Source: Gemmatimonadota bacterium | Lineage (GTDB): Bacteria > JBHIER01 > G020348925 | Assembly (NCBI GenBank): GCA_020348925.1 | Contig: CP070758.1 | Location: 3,252,402 to 3,316,401 of the forward strand | DNA length: 64,000 bases | Reading direction: 5' to 3' | Part shown: piece after piece, positions 57,490-64,000 of the stretch | Layout: the number at the start of each line of letters is the position of its first letter | Numbering within the stretch: position 1 is the first letter of the stretch | Position numbers and translations under genes: made by a program | Notes under the pieces: generated by a model | Databases searched by the model: none | Told to the model about the DNA's origin: nothing | What the model saw: the letters and a program-made list of their open reading frames with translations, nothing else

Positions 57490-58642
57490 AAGAAGATTCC
57501 AGCCCGATTTCATACTCTTTGCTGTAACCCTTATTCTCCTGGGCATAGGTACAATTATGATTTACAGCGCGAGTGTTCCCTTTGCTGAAGAGCGATTCGG
57601 GTCCACCCATTTCTTTCTGTTTCGACATGTGGTGCGGGTTCTCCTGGGATTGATGGTCATGTTCGTTTTGATCAGAGTCGACTATCATATTTGGGAGAAA
57701 TTGTCCCTGCCCTTCCTCTTTTTGGCTTTTGCACTTTTGGTCTGGCTGCTCATTCCGAACCTTCCCTTCACTTCGGAAGGCATCAAGGGGGCGAAGAGCT
57801 GGCTCAGATGGGGCCCTTTTACGCTGCAGCCGTCCGAGGTGGCCAAACTGGCCCTGGTGGTGTATCTTGCCGATTCTCTGGCGAGACGTCAGCTTCACCT
57901 GTACAGTTTTACAAAAGGGTTCCTGCCACCTTTCATAATCCTGGGTGCTGCCTGCGGACTTATTATCAAACAACCCGATCTCGGGATGGCGGCCATCGTT
58001 GTGATGATCGGCATGATTCTGCTCTTTGTGGGGAGAGCGCGATTGAAACATCTGGCTGTCGTCGGAACGACTCTGGTCTCCATCTTGGCTCTGTTCGTGT
58101 ATCGGTCGCCATACTGGTGGGGGAAGATCGTTGCCTTTCTCAATCCGGAATTGGATCCCAGGGGAATATGCTATCACGCCAACCAATCCCTGGTGAGCTT
58201 GGGGTCAGGAGGATTGTGGGGCCTCGGTTTGGGTCAGGGGCGGCAGAAGCTGTTCTATCTGCCCGAAGCCCACACCGACTTCGTCTTTTCAGTCATCGGT
58301 GAGGAATTGGGATTTATCGGAACAATGATTGTCATGATGCTGTTTCTTGTCTTCCTGTGGCGGGGGTTGAAGATCGCGCGGTCGGCTCCGGATCTCTTCG
58401 GGTTTCTCCTCGGTTTCGGCCTGACCTTCATGATTTTCGGCCAGGCCCTTATTCAGATCGGTGTGGCCTGTGCGGTTCTCCCCACGACTGGTTTGCCGCT
58501 GCCGCTGGTGAGCTATGGAGGATCGTCGATTTTGGTTTCACTGGCAGGGATCGGGATACTCCTGAACATTTCAACACAGGCGGGTCACGTGCGGGTTCAT
58601 AAAAGAGATATGAGGACACGGCTACAAGTGTTCAATCGGTGA
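57482..58642 (+). CDS. ftsW: Septal peptidoglycan glycosyltransferase FtsW (SEDS)
   Basis: 386 residues from ATG 57482, overlapping murD by 8 bp; the longer open frame reads through the murD gene out of phase and is rejected. About ten membrane helices. SEDS family motifs are GAKSWLRWGPFTLQPSEVAKLALV, KQPDLGMAAIV, the segment around PEAHTDFVFSVIGEELGFIG, and LPLPLVSYGGSSILV. It polymerises lipid II at the septum with FtsI. Confidence 0.96.
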   Translation: MVERRFQPDFILFAVTLILLGIGTIMIYSASVPFAEERFGSTHFFLFRHVVRVLLGLMVMFVLIRVDYHIWEKLSLPFLFLAFALLVWLLIPNLPFTSEGIKGAKSWLRWGPFTLQPSEVAKLALVVYLADSLARRQLHLYSFTKGFLPPFIILGAACGLIIKQPDLGMAAIVVMIGMILLFVGRARLKHLAVVGTTLVSILALFVYRSPYWWGKIVAFLNPELDPRGICYHANQSLVSLGSGGLWGLGLGQGRQKLFYLPEAHTDFVFSVIGEELGFIGTMIVMMLFLVFLWRGLKIARSAPDLFGFLLGFGLTFMIFGQALIQIGVACAVLPTTGLPLPLVSYGGSSILVSLAGIGILLNISTQAGHVRVHKRDMRTRLQVFNR

Positions 58643-58649
58643 GGGAGAA

Positions 58650-59792
58650 GTGTCTTTCCCTGGAGACCATCTTGATTGTGAAACGCTGAAAGTACTCATT
58701 GCTGCGGGCGGGACGGGGGGCCATGTGTTTCCCGCCCTGGTCGTTGCACAGGAACTTATGAAGAGAGCGCCCACATCGAAAATGCTCTTTGTCGGAACTC
58801 GGAAGGGGATCGAGGCGTCCCTTGTTCCCAAAGCGGGTTTCGATATCACCTTCATTTCCATTTTTGGATTGAAACGACGGCTGGCTCTTTCAAATGTTCT
58901 TCTGCCTTTCGTGGGAGTGAGAGGTCTTGTTCAGAGTTTTCGTCTCATACGACGCTTTTCACCGGATATTGTTTTCGGGACCGGGGGATATGTGGCCGGT
59001 CCGGTCCTTTTGGCCGCGGTCCTGGGCAGGCTGCCAACGATGCTTCACGAGCAGAACAGTCGTCCGGGTGTCACGACCAAATGGCTGGCCAGATGGGTTT
59101 CGATGATGCTCCTGAGTTACCCCCAATCCCGAGTTTTCTATCGGAGAAAAGACAATCTGCGGGTGACGGGCAATCCGACTCGGATCGGTTTCCGTTCAAA
59201 TGATCGCAAACAGTCACGTCTCCTCTTCGGGCTCAGGGAGGATCTCGACACGGTTCTTGTTTTTGGAGGCAGTCTGGGGGCCCGCAGTATCAACATGGCT
59301 CTTCTCGCGGCACTGGAGGGCCTCATGGCTGACGGATCCCTGCAGCTTCTGTGGCAGACGGGGCTGGCCGATTTCGAGGACGTTAAAAGGAAAGCCTCGA
59401 AGTACGGGTTACGGGTCAAGGTTTTGCCCTTCATCGATTCCATGGTTGATGCCTATCGCAGTGCAGATGTGGTGCTGTGCAGGGCCGGGGCAAGTACGTT
59501 GGCTGAGATCACCAGGCTTGGGGTTCCGGCGATTCTCGTCCCCTATCCGTATGCCACAGGAAACCACCAGGAGCTGAACGCGAGAATTCTCCTTGACGAG
59601 GGAGCGGCCACAATGATCTTGGACCGAGCCTTGACCGGAGAAAGGGTCGTTCACGCCATCCAACATCTTCTCCAGGACAGGGGGAAAAGAAGGCGCATGA
59701 TCGAAAGATGTAAAGCCTTGGGATACCCGCAGGCTGCCGCACATATTGTGGGGGCCATGTTTGAACTCGCAGGGGGCCAGGAGAAGCCATGA
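58650..59792 (+). CDS. murG: UDP-GlcNAc:lipid I GlcNAc transferase MurG
   Basis: 380 residues, GTG start with GAGGGAG close upstream. GT28 features: IAAGGTGGHVFPALVVAQEL (about 17-36), FGTGGYVAGPVLLAA, HEQNSRPG, VFGGSLGARSIN, and the donor-site CRAGASTLAEITRLGVPAILVPYPYA. It converts lipid I to lipid II on the inner membrane surface. Its stop overlaps murC (ATGA). Confidence 0.97.
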   Translation: MSFPGDHLDCETLKVLIAAGGTGGHVFPALVVAQELMKRAPTSKMLFVGTRKGIEASLVPKAGFDITFISIFGLKRRLALSNVLLPFVGVRGLVQSFRLIRRFSPDIVFGTGGYVAGPVLLAAVLGRLPTMLHEQNSRPGVTTKWLARWVSMMLLSYPQSRVFYRRKDNLRVTGNPTRIGFRSNDRKQSRLLFGLREDLDTVLVFGGSLGARSINMALLAALEGLMADGSLQLLWQTGLADFEDVKRKASKYGLRVKVLPFIDSMVDAYRSADVVLCRAGASTLAEITRLGVPAILVPYPYATGNHQELNARILLDEGAATMILDRALTGERVVHAIQHLLQDRGKRRRMIERCKALGYPQAAAHIVGAMFELAGGQEKP

Positions 59793-61174
59793 CGCACGAG
59801 AGTAACAAAAACAAACATATCCATTTCATCGGCATCGGTGGCGAAGGCATGAGCGGAATTGCAGAGGTGGTGGCCAACGTCGGGTATCGGGTTTCCGGAT
59901 GCGATCTGAGGTGCAGCGAAGTGACCGAACGATTGCAGGAGCTCGGTGTTCATGTCTATCAGGGACACGACTCTTCTCATCTCGGGGATGTCGATTTCGT
60001 CGTTTACTCGGCCGCCGTCAGTCGATCCAATCCGGAGATTGTGGAGGCTCAGAACCAGAACATTCCGATCATTCCCCGGGCGGAGATGCTGGCCGATCTG
60101 ATGCGCATCAAATTCGGCATCGGTGTCGCAGGAACCCACGGCAAGACGACGACCACGTCTCTCATCGGCTCGGTGCTCACACGGGGGGGGCTCGATCCGA
60201 CAATTGTCGTGGGGGGAAAGGTGAGGAGCTTTGAGGCGAACGCGAGATTGGGGGAGAGTGAATATTTTGTTGTTGAGGCGGATGAATTCGATCGGTCCTT
60301 TTTAAGACTGTCACCGTCCATTGCCGTGATCACCACCTTGGAGGCGGAACATCTGGAATGTTATACCGATCTCGACGATCTCAAGTCGGCCTTTGTGGAG
60401 TTTGCCAATAAGGTGCCGTTCTACGGGTCGATCATCCTCTGTATCGATGAGGAAAGCTTGATGAATATCGTACCGAGAATGGAACGGTCGATTGTCTCGT
60501 ACGGTCTGTCACCGGAGGCCGATGTGAGAGCCGTGGATATCGAGTTTATCAACTTCGGTTCCCGGTTTACGGTTGTCACAGCCTCGGGAGCAGCGGGAAG
60601 AGTCCAATTGCGTATCCCTGGAATTCACAATGTGAAGAACGCGCTGGCCGCTGTTGCCGTGGGGGGCGAATTGAAGATTCCATTTGAGACGATCAGGCAG
60701 GGGATTGAGGAATTCACCGGTGTTCACCGGAGGTTTGAGATGAAGGGAGTGGAGCGTGGTGTCACGGTGGTGGATGATTACGGACACCATCCTACCGAGA
60801 TTCAGGCCGCCCTGAAAGGTGCACGGCACGGGTGGGACGGTCGCATCATCGCCGTGTTCCAGCCCCATCTCTACACCAGGACGTGGCATTTTTACCGGGA
60901 ATTTGGCCGCTCTTTCTTCGATGCCGATGTGCTCGTCGTGACCGATATCTATCCGGCTCGGGAAAAGGAGATGAAGGGGGTCACAGGGGAGCTGGTGGCG
61001 AAAGCGGCCCGGGAGGTCAATCATCCCTCAGTCCTCTATATCCAAAACATGACCGAAGTCCCTGAAACGCTGTTCAAAGGACTGAAGGAAGGGGATCTTC
61101 TGATCACCTTCGGTGCCGGCGATATATGGACGGTGGGAGAGCAGATATTGGAAAAACTGAGAGGCCCCGAATGA
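59789..61174 (+). CDS. murC: UDP-N-acetylmuramate:L-alanine ligase MurC
   Basis: 461 residues. IHFIGIGGEGMSGIAEVV (about 11-28), the ATP loop AGTHGKTTTTSLIGSV (about 114-129), EADEFDRSFL, and DDYGHHPTEIQAAL all match MurC. It adds L-Ala to UDP-MurNAc, the first peptide step. The ATGA overlap with murB matches the sequential chemistry of the two enzymes, with MurB supplying the MurC substrate. Confidence 0.97.
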   Translation: MTHESNKNKHIHFIGIGGEGMSGIAEVVANVGYRVSGCDLRCSEVTERLQELGVHVYQGHDSSHLGDVDFVVYSAAVSRSNPEIVEAQNQNIPIIPRAEMLADLMRIKFGIGVAGTHGKTTTTSLIGSVLTRGGLDPTIVVGGKVRSFEANARLGESEYFVVEADEFDRSFLRLSPSIAVITTLEAEHLECYTDLDDLKSAFVEFANKVPFYGSIILCIDEESLMNIVPRMERSIVSYGLSPEADVRAVDIEFINFGSRFTVVTASGAAGRVQLRIPGIHNVKNALAAVAVGGELKIPFETIRQGIEEFTGVHRRFEMKGVERGVTVVDDYGHHPTEIQAALKGARHGWDGRIIAVFQPHLYTRTWHFYREFGRSFFDADVLVVTDIYPAREKEMKGVTGELVAKAAREVNHPSVLYIQNMTEVPETLFKGLKEGDLLITFGAGDIWTVGEQILEKLRGPE

Positions 61175-62097
61175 ATACCTGTGGCCCGCTGGCATTCATT
61201 GAAAAAAAGTGTCAAGGGCGTGTGCTTCACAACGAACCGCTTTCGTCTCACACCTCCTTCGGGATAGGCGGTCCGGCGGATGCCTTTGTGTGGGCCGACG
61301 GCGTGGAGGATGTGGAAATTGTACAGGACGCTGTTTTATCGAACGAGATCCCCTTTCTTGTGATAGGGAACGGAACAAATCTCCTGTTCCATGATGAGGG
61401 ATTTCGAGGCGTCGTTCTGCGCCTCGGTCGGCACTTTAAAGGGATCGTAAGTGAAGGGACACGCGTCACAGCAGGAGCTGGGGCAAATCTCTCGAAAACG
61501 TTGAGCTTTTGTGCCGAACATGATTTGGGAGGTTTCGAATTCGCAGTCGGCATTCCGGGTACTGTGGGTGGTGCGGTGTCGTCCGCAGCGTGGACGCGAT
61601 CCGGGGGGATTCGGGATCGACTCTCGCGCGTCACCGCCATGGGGCCCAAGGGAGATGTCGTGACAAAAGATGCACCATCCCTGGGAAACGAGCATGGAGA
61701 CCTCGTTCCGGATGGCTGTATTATTACTGAAGTCTCGTTTCAACTTGAGCCTGCGCCTGAAAATGCTATTCGTCTGGAAATGGAACGTCTTATGGCCCGT
61801 CGCAAACAAACGCAACCGTTGAACAAACGGAGTGCCGGCTGCGTCTTCAGAAATCCGGAACATCAATCTGCCGGTCGGATCATCGATGAATGCGGATGTA
61901 AGGGGATGAGGGTGGGTGGGGCGGTCGTTTCCGAGAAGCACGCCAATTTCATCATCAACAGCGGTGGGGCGCGATCGGAGGATGTGCTCGAGTTGATCGA
62001 GCGCGTCCGGGAGCGGGTCCACAGCGCGACCGGTGTTCTCCTCGGATTGGAAATCGATGTCGTCGATCCTTGGGGCGGTATGAGGAGAGATGCGTAG
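61171..62097 (+). CDS. murB: UDP-N-acetylenolpyruvoylglucosamine reductase MurB
   Basis: 308 residues from ATG 61171. FAD-binding segments are HTSFGIGGPADAFV, GNGTNLLFHDEGFRGVV and VGIPGTVGGAVSS. The substrate domain has SAGCVFRNP (221-229), with Cys224 as the likely proton donor, and VSEKHANFIINSGGA. The usual YRxS segment is replaced by EHGD (174-177), and the MNAGAYG stretch after GGAV is also altered. It reduces the enolpyruvyl group to lactate to give UDP-MurNAc. These changes are unusual but the enzyme otherwise looks intact. Confidence 0.93.
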   Translation: MNTCGPLAFIEKKCQGRVLHNEPLSSHTSFGIGGPADAFVWADGVEDVEIVQDAVLSNEIPFLVIGNGTNLLFHDEGFRGVVLRLGRHFKGIVSEGTRVTAGAGANLSKTLSFCAEHDLGGFEFAVGIPGTVGGAVSSAAWTRSGGIRDRLSRVTAMGPKGDVVTKDAPSLGNEHGDLVPDGCIITEVSFQLEPAPENAIRLEMERLMARRKQTQPLNKRSAGCVFRNPEHQSAGRIIDECGCKGMRVGGAVVSEKHANFIINSGGARSEDVLELIERVRERVHSATGVLLGLEIDVVDPWGGMRRDA

Positions 62098-62932
62098 TAC
62101 GAAAAAAATGTATTTCAATGAGATTGCGGTGAGAGAACCGAGACACGTCCTGCTCGCCCTTATCAAAGCCTTCAACCGGACGACGGTCGTAGTTACCGTG
62201 TTGGGGTTCCTGGCCCTTATGGGCCATCACGTCTACACGTGGGCTCTTCAGACGCCGTTCTTTGAGATCCAAGAGATTCGTGTGCGGGGACATCATATCA
62301 TTTCCGAGGAGAGGGCCTTGAGCTTGATTGGGATCGAGGAGGACTGTAATATCTTCCGGTGCGATGTCGATGCGGTGGAGCGGAGGGTTGCCCAGGATCC
62401 TTTTGTGCGAAAGGCGGACGTGAAACGTCGTTTGCCCTCAAAGCTTCTCCTTTCGATCGAGGAGAGAAAGCCCTTGGCCTTTTTGGCCGATATGATCGGT
62501 ATGGTCGACGACGAGGGCGTACTGCTTCCACCCATTGCTCCGGAACAGTGGTCCGATCTCCCGCTCTTGACAGGGATTGGGGTAGAAAAGATCCGCTTTG
62601 GGGAGCCGCTTCAGTCTGAGCCGGTAGCGTGGGCCGTCTCTTTTCTCAAGGCCGCGGCCGCATTGAACTCGAACGGAGCTCTTGAAATTACCGAGATCGA
62701 TCTGAGCGATATGGCACATCCGCTTTTGTACGCCGGTGACAGGAGTGTTCCCGTCAGGATTGGGGTGACGGGCTCTCTGTCACAATTGACCAGTCTTCCT
62801 GTCGTCCTGGCGGATTTAGAGCGGAAGGGGATAGAGGCCGAATATATCGATGTGCGCTTTTCGAATCAGATTCTTGTCAGGCCGAGAAGATTTACGAACA
62901 TGGGGCTGGAATCAAAGGCAGTGAAAGGTTGA
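62090..62932 (+). CDS. ftsQ: Cell division protein FtsQ
   Basis: 280 residues. A short cytoplasmic tail, one membrane helix at about 31-51, a POTRA domain (about 58-126, FFEIQEIRVRGHHIISEE onward) and the FtsQ beta domain follow. TGAGGAGAG sits upstream of the ATG, which overlaps murB by 8 bp. FtsQ recruits FtsL/FtsB and regulates FtsWI. The last codons form one arm of a 15-bp inverted repeat with downstream DNA. Confidence 0.92.
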   Translation: MRSTKKMYFNEIAVREPRHVLLALIKAFNRTTVVVTVLGFLALMGHHVYTWALQTPFFEIQEIRVRGHHIISEERALSLIGIEEDCNIFRCDVDAVERRVAQDPFVRKADVKRRLPSKLLLSIEERKPLAFLADMIGMVDDEGVLLPPIAPEQWSDLPLLTGIGVEKIRFGEPLQSEPVAWAVSFLKAAAALNSNGALEITEIDLSDMAHPLLYAGDRSVPVRIGVTGSLSQLTSLPVVLADLERKGIEAEYIDVRFSNQILVRPRRFTNMGLESKAVKG

Positions 62933-62990
62933 CGCCCAATAATCACACTAAAACTCAAGAAAGGAGAAAATTTCTTTTGATTCCAGCCCC
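62902..62990 (+). repeat. 15-bp perfect inverted repeat spanning the ftsQ stop
   Basis: GGGGCTGGAATCAAA (62902-62916, inside ftsQ) pairs perfectly with TTTGATTCCAGCCCC (62976-62990), with a 59-nt loop that includes the stop codon. A G-T and a G-C pair extend it to 17. No T run follows, so an mRNA processing or stability structure, or the scar of an inverted duplication, is more likely than a terminator. Confidence 0.8.
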
Positions 62991-63043
62991 TGATAAAACG
63001 TCTATGGAGAACAGCGAAATGGTTTAAACGTGAACATAAAAAA

Positions 63044-63161
63044 TCTGAGCAGGTGACTGGCCAGGGTTCATTGACAAAACGATAAGCAAGCCTACCATTC
63101 CTGTCACATCACATTCTCTCTCCGTATTTTGTCCCTCTCAAATGGCCATAGCCTGCTCAGA
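63044..63161. repeat. Foldback element, unit 1, in the ftsQ-ftsA gap
   Basis: Bounded by TCTGAGCAGG (63044-63053) and its exact complement CCTGCTCAGA (63152-63161). Near the 3' arm it has TTGTCCCTCTC, then TGGCCATAGCC, where GGC/GCC close a four-base loop. The 5' arm, the pyrimidine block and the GGC/GCC mini-hairpin recur in unit 2, 16 bp downstream. Could be a structured RNA or a MITE-like repeat. Confidence 0.75.
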
Positions 63162-63177
63162 GTCCTGACATGCCGTT

Positions 63178-63280
63178 GTTGAGCAGGTGAGTAGTCGGTG
63201 ATTGTGACTATTCTACCCGTAACGCTTTGATGTTGAAACAATCGCCATTGTCCCTCTCTCGTGGCGAAAGCCTGCTCAAC
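63178..63280. repeat. Foldback element, unit 2, in the ftsQ-ftsA gap
   Basis: Bounded by GTTGAGCAGG (63178-63187) and CCTGCTCAAC (63271-63280); one more flanking pair extends the stem to 11 bp. The end matches unit 1 (TTGTCCCTCTC, then TGGC-GAAA-GCC, a GNRA-type mini-hairpin). The middle differs from unit 1 and is 15 bp shorter. The outer stem changes TCTGAG to GTTGAG on one arm and compensates on the other, which argues that pairing is conserved. Confidence 0.75.
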
Positions 63281-63323
63281 ACCGCATGTTTTCTGCAGTA
63301 CGGGAGGAGGAACGGTTTCGAGC

Positions 63324-64000
63324 ATGGGGAATGAAAACTCGGTCATTGTGGGTCTCGATATAGGCACGACGAAGATCGGCGTCATTGTGGCTGAGATCGG
63401 TGCCGATGGTGAGGTGCGCATTGTGGGTGTCGGCACGAGCCCTTCGGAAGGGCTCAGGCGCGGTGTCGTGGTCAATGTGGAGAAAACGGTCCAGTCGATA
63501 AAGACTGCCGTGGCCAGGGCTGAGCGCAGTTCCGGGAAAAAGATTTCGTCCGTCTACGCCGGGATTGCCGGGGACCACATTCGGTCCATTAACAGCCGGG
63601 GTGTTATTGCGGTCTCCAGGGGTGATCATGAGATCACCCCCGGTGATGTGAGACGGGTCATCGACGCTGCCAAGGCCGTGGCCATTCCCATGGACCGAGA
63701 GATTATTCATGTTCTTCCGCAGGGTTACGTCGTGGACGACCAATCCGGTATCAAAGATCCCGTTGGCATGGCCGGAGTGCGATTGGAAGCGGAGGTCCAT
63801 ATCGTGACAGGGGCGGTCACTTCGGCTCAGAACATATACAACAGTATTAGGAAGGCGGGATTGGAAGTGAAGGATCTCGTGCTCCAACCCCTGGCTTCGA
63901 GTTACGCTGTCCTGTCTCAAGATGAAATGGAGCTTGGTGTCGGACTGCTGGATATCGGGGGCGGGACGACGGATATCGCTCTCTTCTTTGAGGGAAGTAT
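63324..64000 (+). CDS. ftsA: Cell division protein FtsA (5' part, cut by window end)
   Basis: The first 225 codons are visible with no stop before the window edge. The start is ATG 63324, with GGAGGAGG about 13 nt upstream. IVGLDIGTTKIGVIVAEIG (about 8-26) is the phosphate-1 motif of the actin fold. SSVYAGIAGDHI and the 1C subdomain (VIDAAKAVAIP to VLPQGYVVDD) follow, then LLDIGGGTTDIALF, the phosphate-2 motif. FtsA tethers FtsZ to the membrane. It is separated from ftsQ by 391 bp, unlike the tight packing elsewhere in the cluster. Confidence 0.95.
   Translation, partial: MGNENSVIVGLDIGTTKIGVIVAEIGADGEVRIVGVGTSPSEGLRRGVVVNVEKTVQSIKTAVARAERSSGKKISSVYAGIAGDHIRSINSRGVIAVSRGDHEITPGDVRRVIDAAKAVAIPMDREIIHVLPQGYVVDDQSGIKDPVGMAGVRLEAEVHIVTGAVTSAQNIYNSIRKAGLEVKDLVLQPLASSYAVLSQDEMELGVGLLDIGGGTTDIALFFEGS

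Noticed and set aside
63044-63280. Tandem glycine riboswitch
   Set aside because: The tandem layout fits, but the conserved glycine-aptamer cores (GGAGAG and CUCUCAGGC-type segments) are missing in both orientations.
63178-63280. Integron attC site
   Set aside because: GTTGAGC and GCTCAAC match the core-site consensus, but they occur in reversed order relative to attC, and no integrase or cassette array is present.

Overview
The window looks like chromosome from a Gram-negative, outer-membrane-bearing bacterium, probably a candidate-phylum lineage related to the Fibrobacteres-Chlorobi-Bacteroidetes (FCB) group. The reasons are exported proteins ending in type IX secretion (T9SS/FlgD-like) C-terminal domains, a PorU-like C25 protease next to a PorV-like barrel, an Omp85-like barrel fusion, and a complete division/cell-wall (dcw) cluster with a meso-diaminopimelate-type MurE. 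No rRNA, tRNA, CRISPR array or intact transposase was seen. The phylum cannot be named from the sequence alone.

Region 1 (about 0.36-21.3 kb, + strand) is a surface-polysaccharide/glycolipid locus. It starts with a dehydrogenase, acyltransferase and aminotransferase trio typical of acetamido-sugar synthesis. It continues with GT2, GT4 and GT9 glycosyltransferases, two UPF0104 integral membrane proteins, a YfhO-like protein, an RmlD-like reductase, a UbiA-type prenyltransferase, a DUF362 protein, a polyprenol-phosphate mannose synthase-like enzyme, a GT2 fused to a degenerate phosphoglycosyltransferase, accA, a 55-residue Trm112-like zinc ribbon, a large GT-C-like protein with a repeated C-terminus, and a heptosyltransferase.

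Region 2 (21.4-27.1 kb, - strand) is a three-gene operon behind a perfect sigma70-consensus promoter: a GT2, a third UPF0104 protein, and a GT-C-like membrane protein with three PA14 domains. Region 3 (27.4-34.2 kb, + strand) holds a TIGR03663-like glycosyltransferase, a secreted metzincin-like protease with a Ser-Pro linker, a small HEAT-like protein, and a cohesin-dockerin-cohesin protein with a T9SS tail.

Region 4 (34.4-48.1 kb, + strand) is an outer-membrane/secretion module. A promoter and a structured leader ending in an intrinsic terminator precede a PorU-like C25 peptidase, then a PorV-like protein, an M6-peptidase-like protein that has lost its catalytic motif, a gluzincin/TolB-propeller/beta-barrel chimera, and two DUF5683-like proteins.

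Region 5 (48.3-64 kb, + strand) is the dcw cluster: mraZ-rsmH-ftsL-ftsI-murE-murF-mraY-murD-ftsW-murG-murC-murB-ftsQ-ftsA (ftsA cut by the window end; no ddl). Most genes touch or overlap. Two stretches are unusual: seven helically phased WWTGG boxes upstream of mraZ, which look like an extended MraZ operator, and the ftsQ-ftsA gap, which holds a 15-bp inverted repeat and two tandem copies of a conserved foldback element of about 100 bp.
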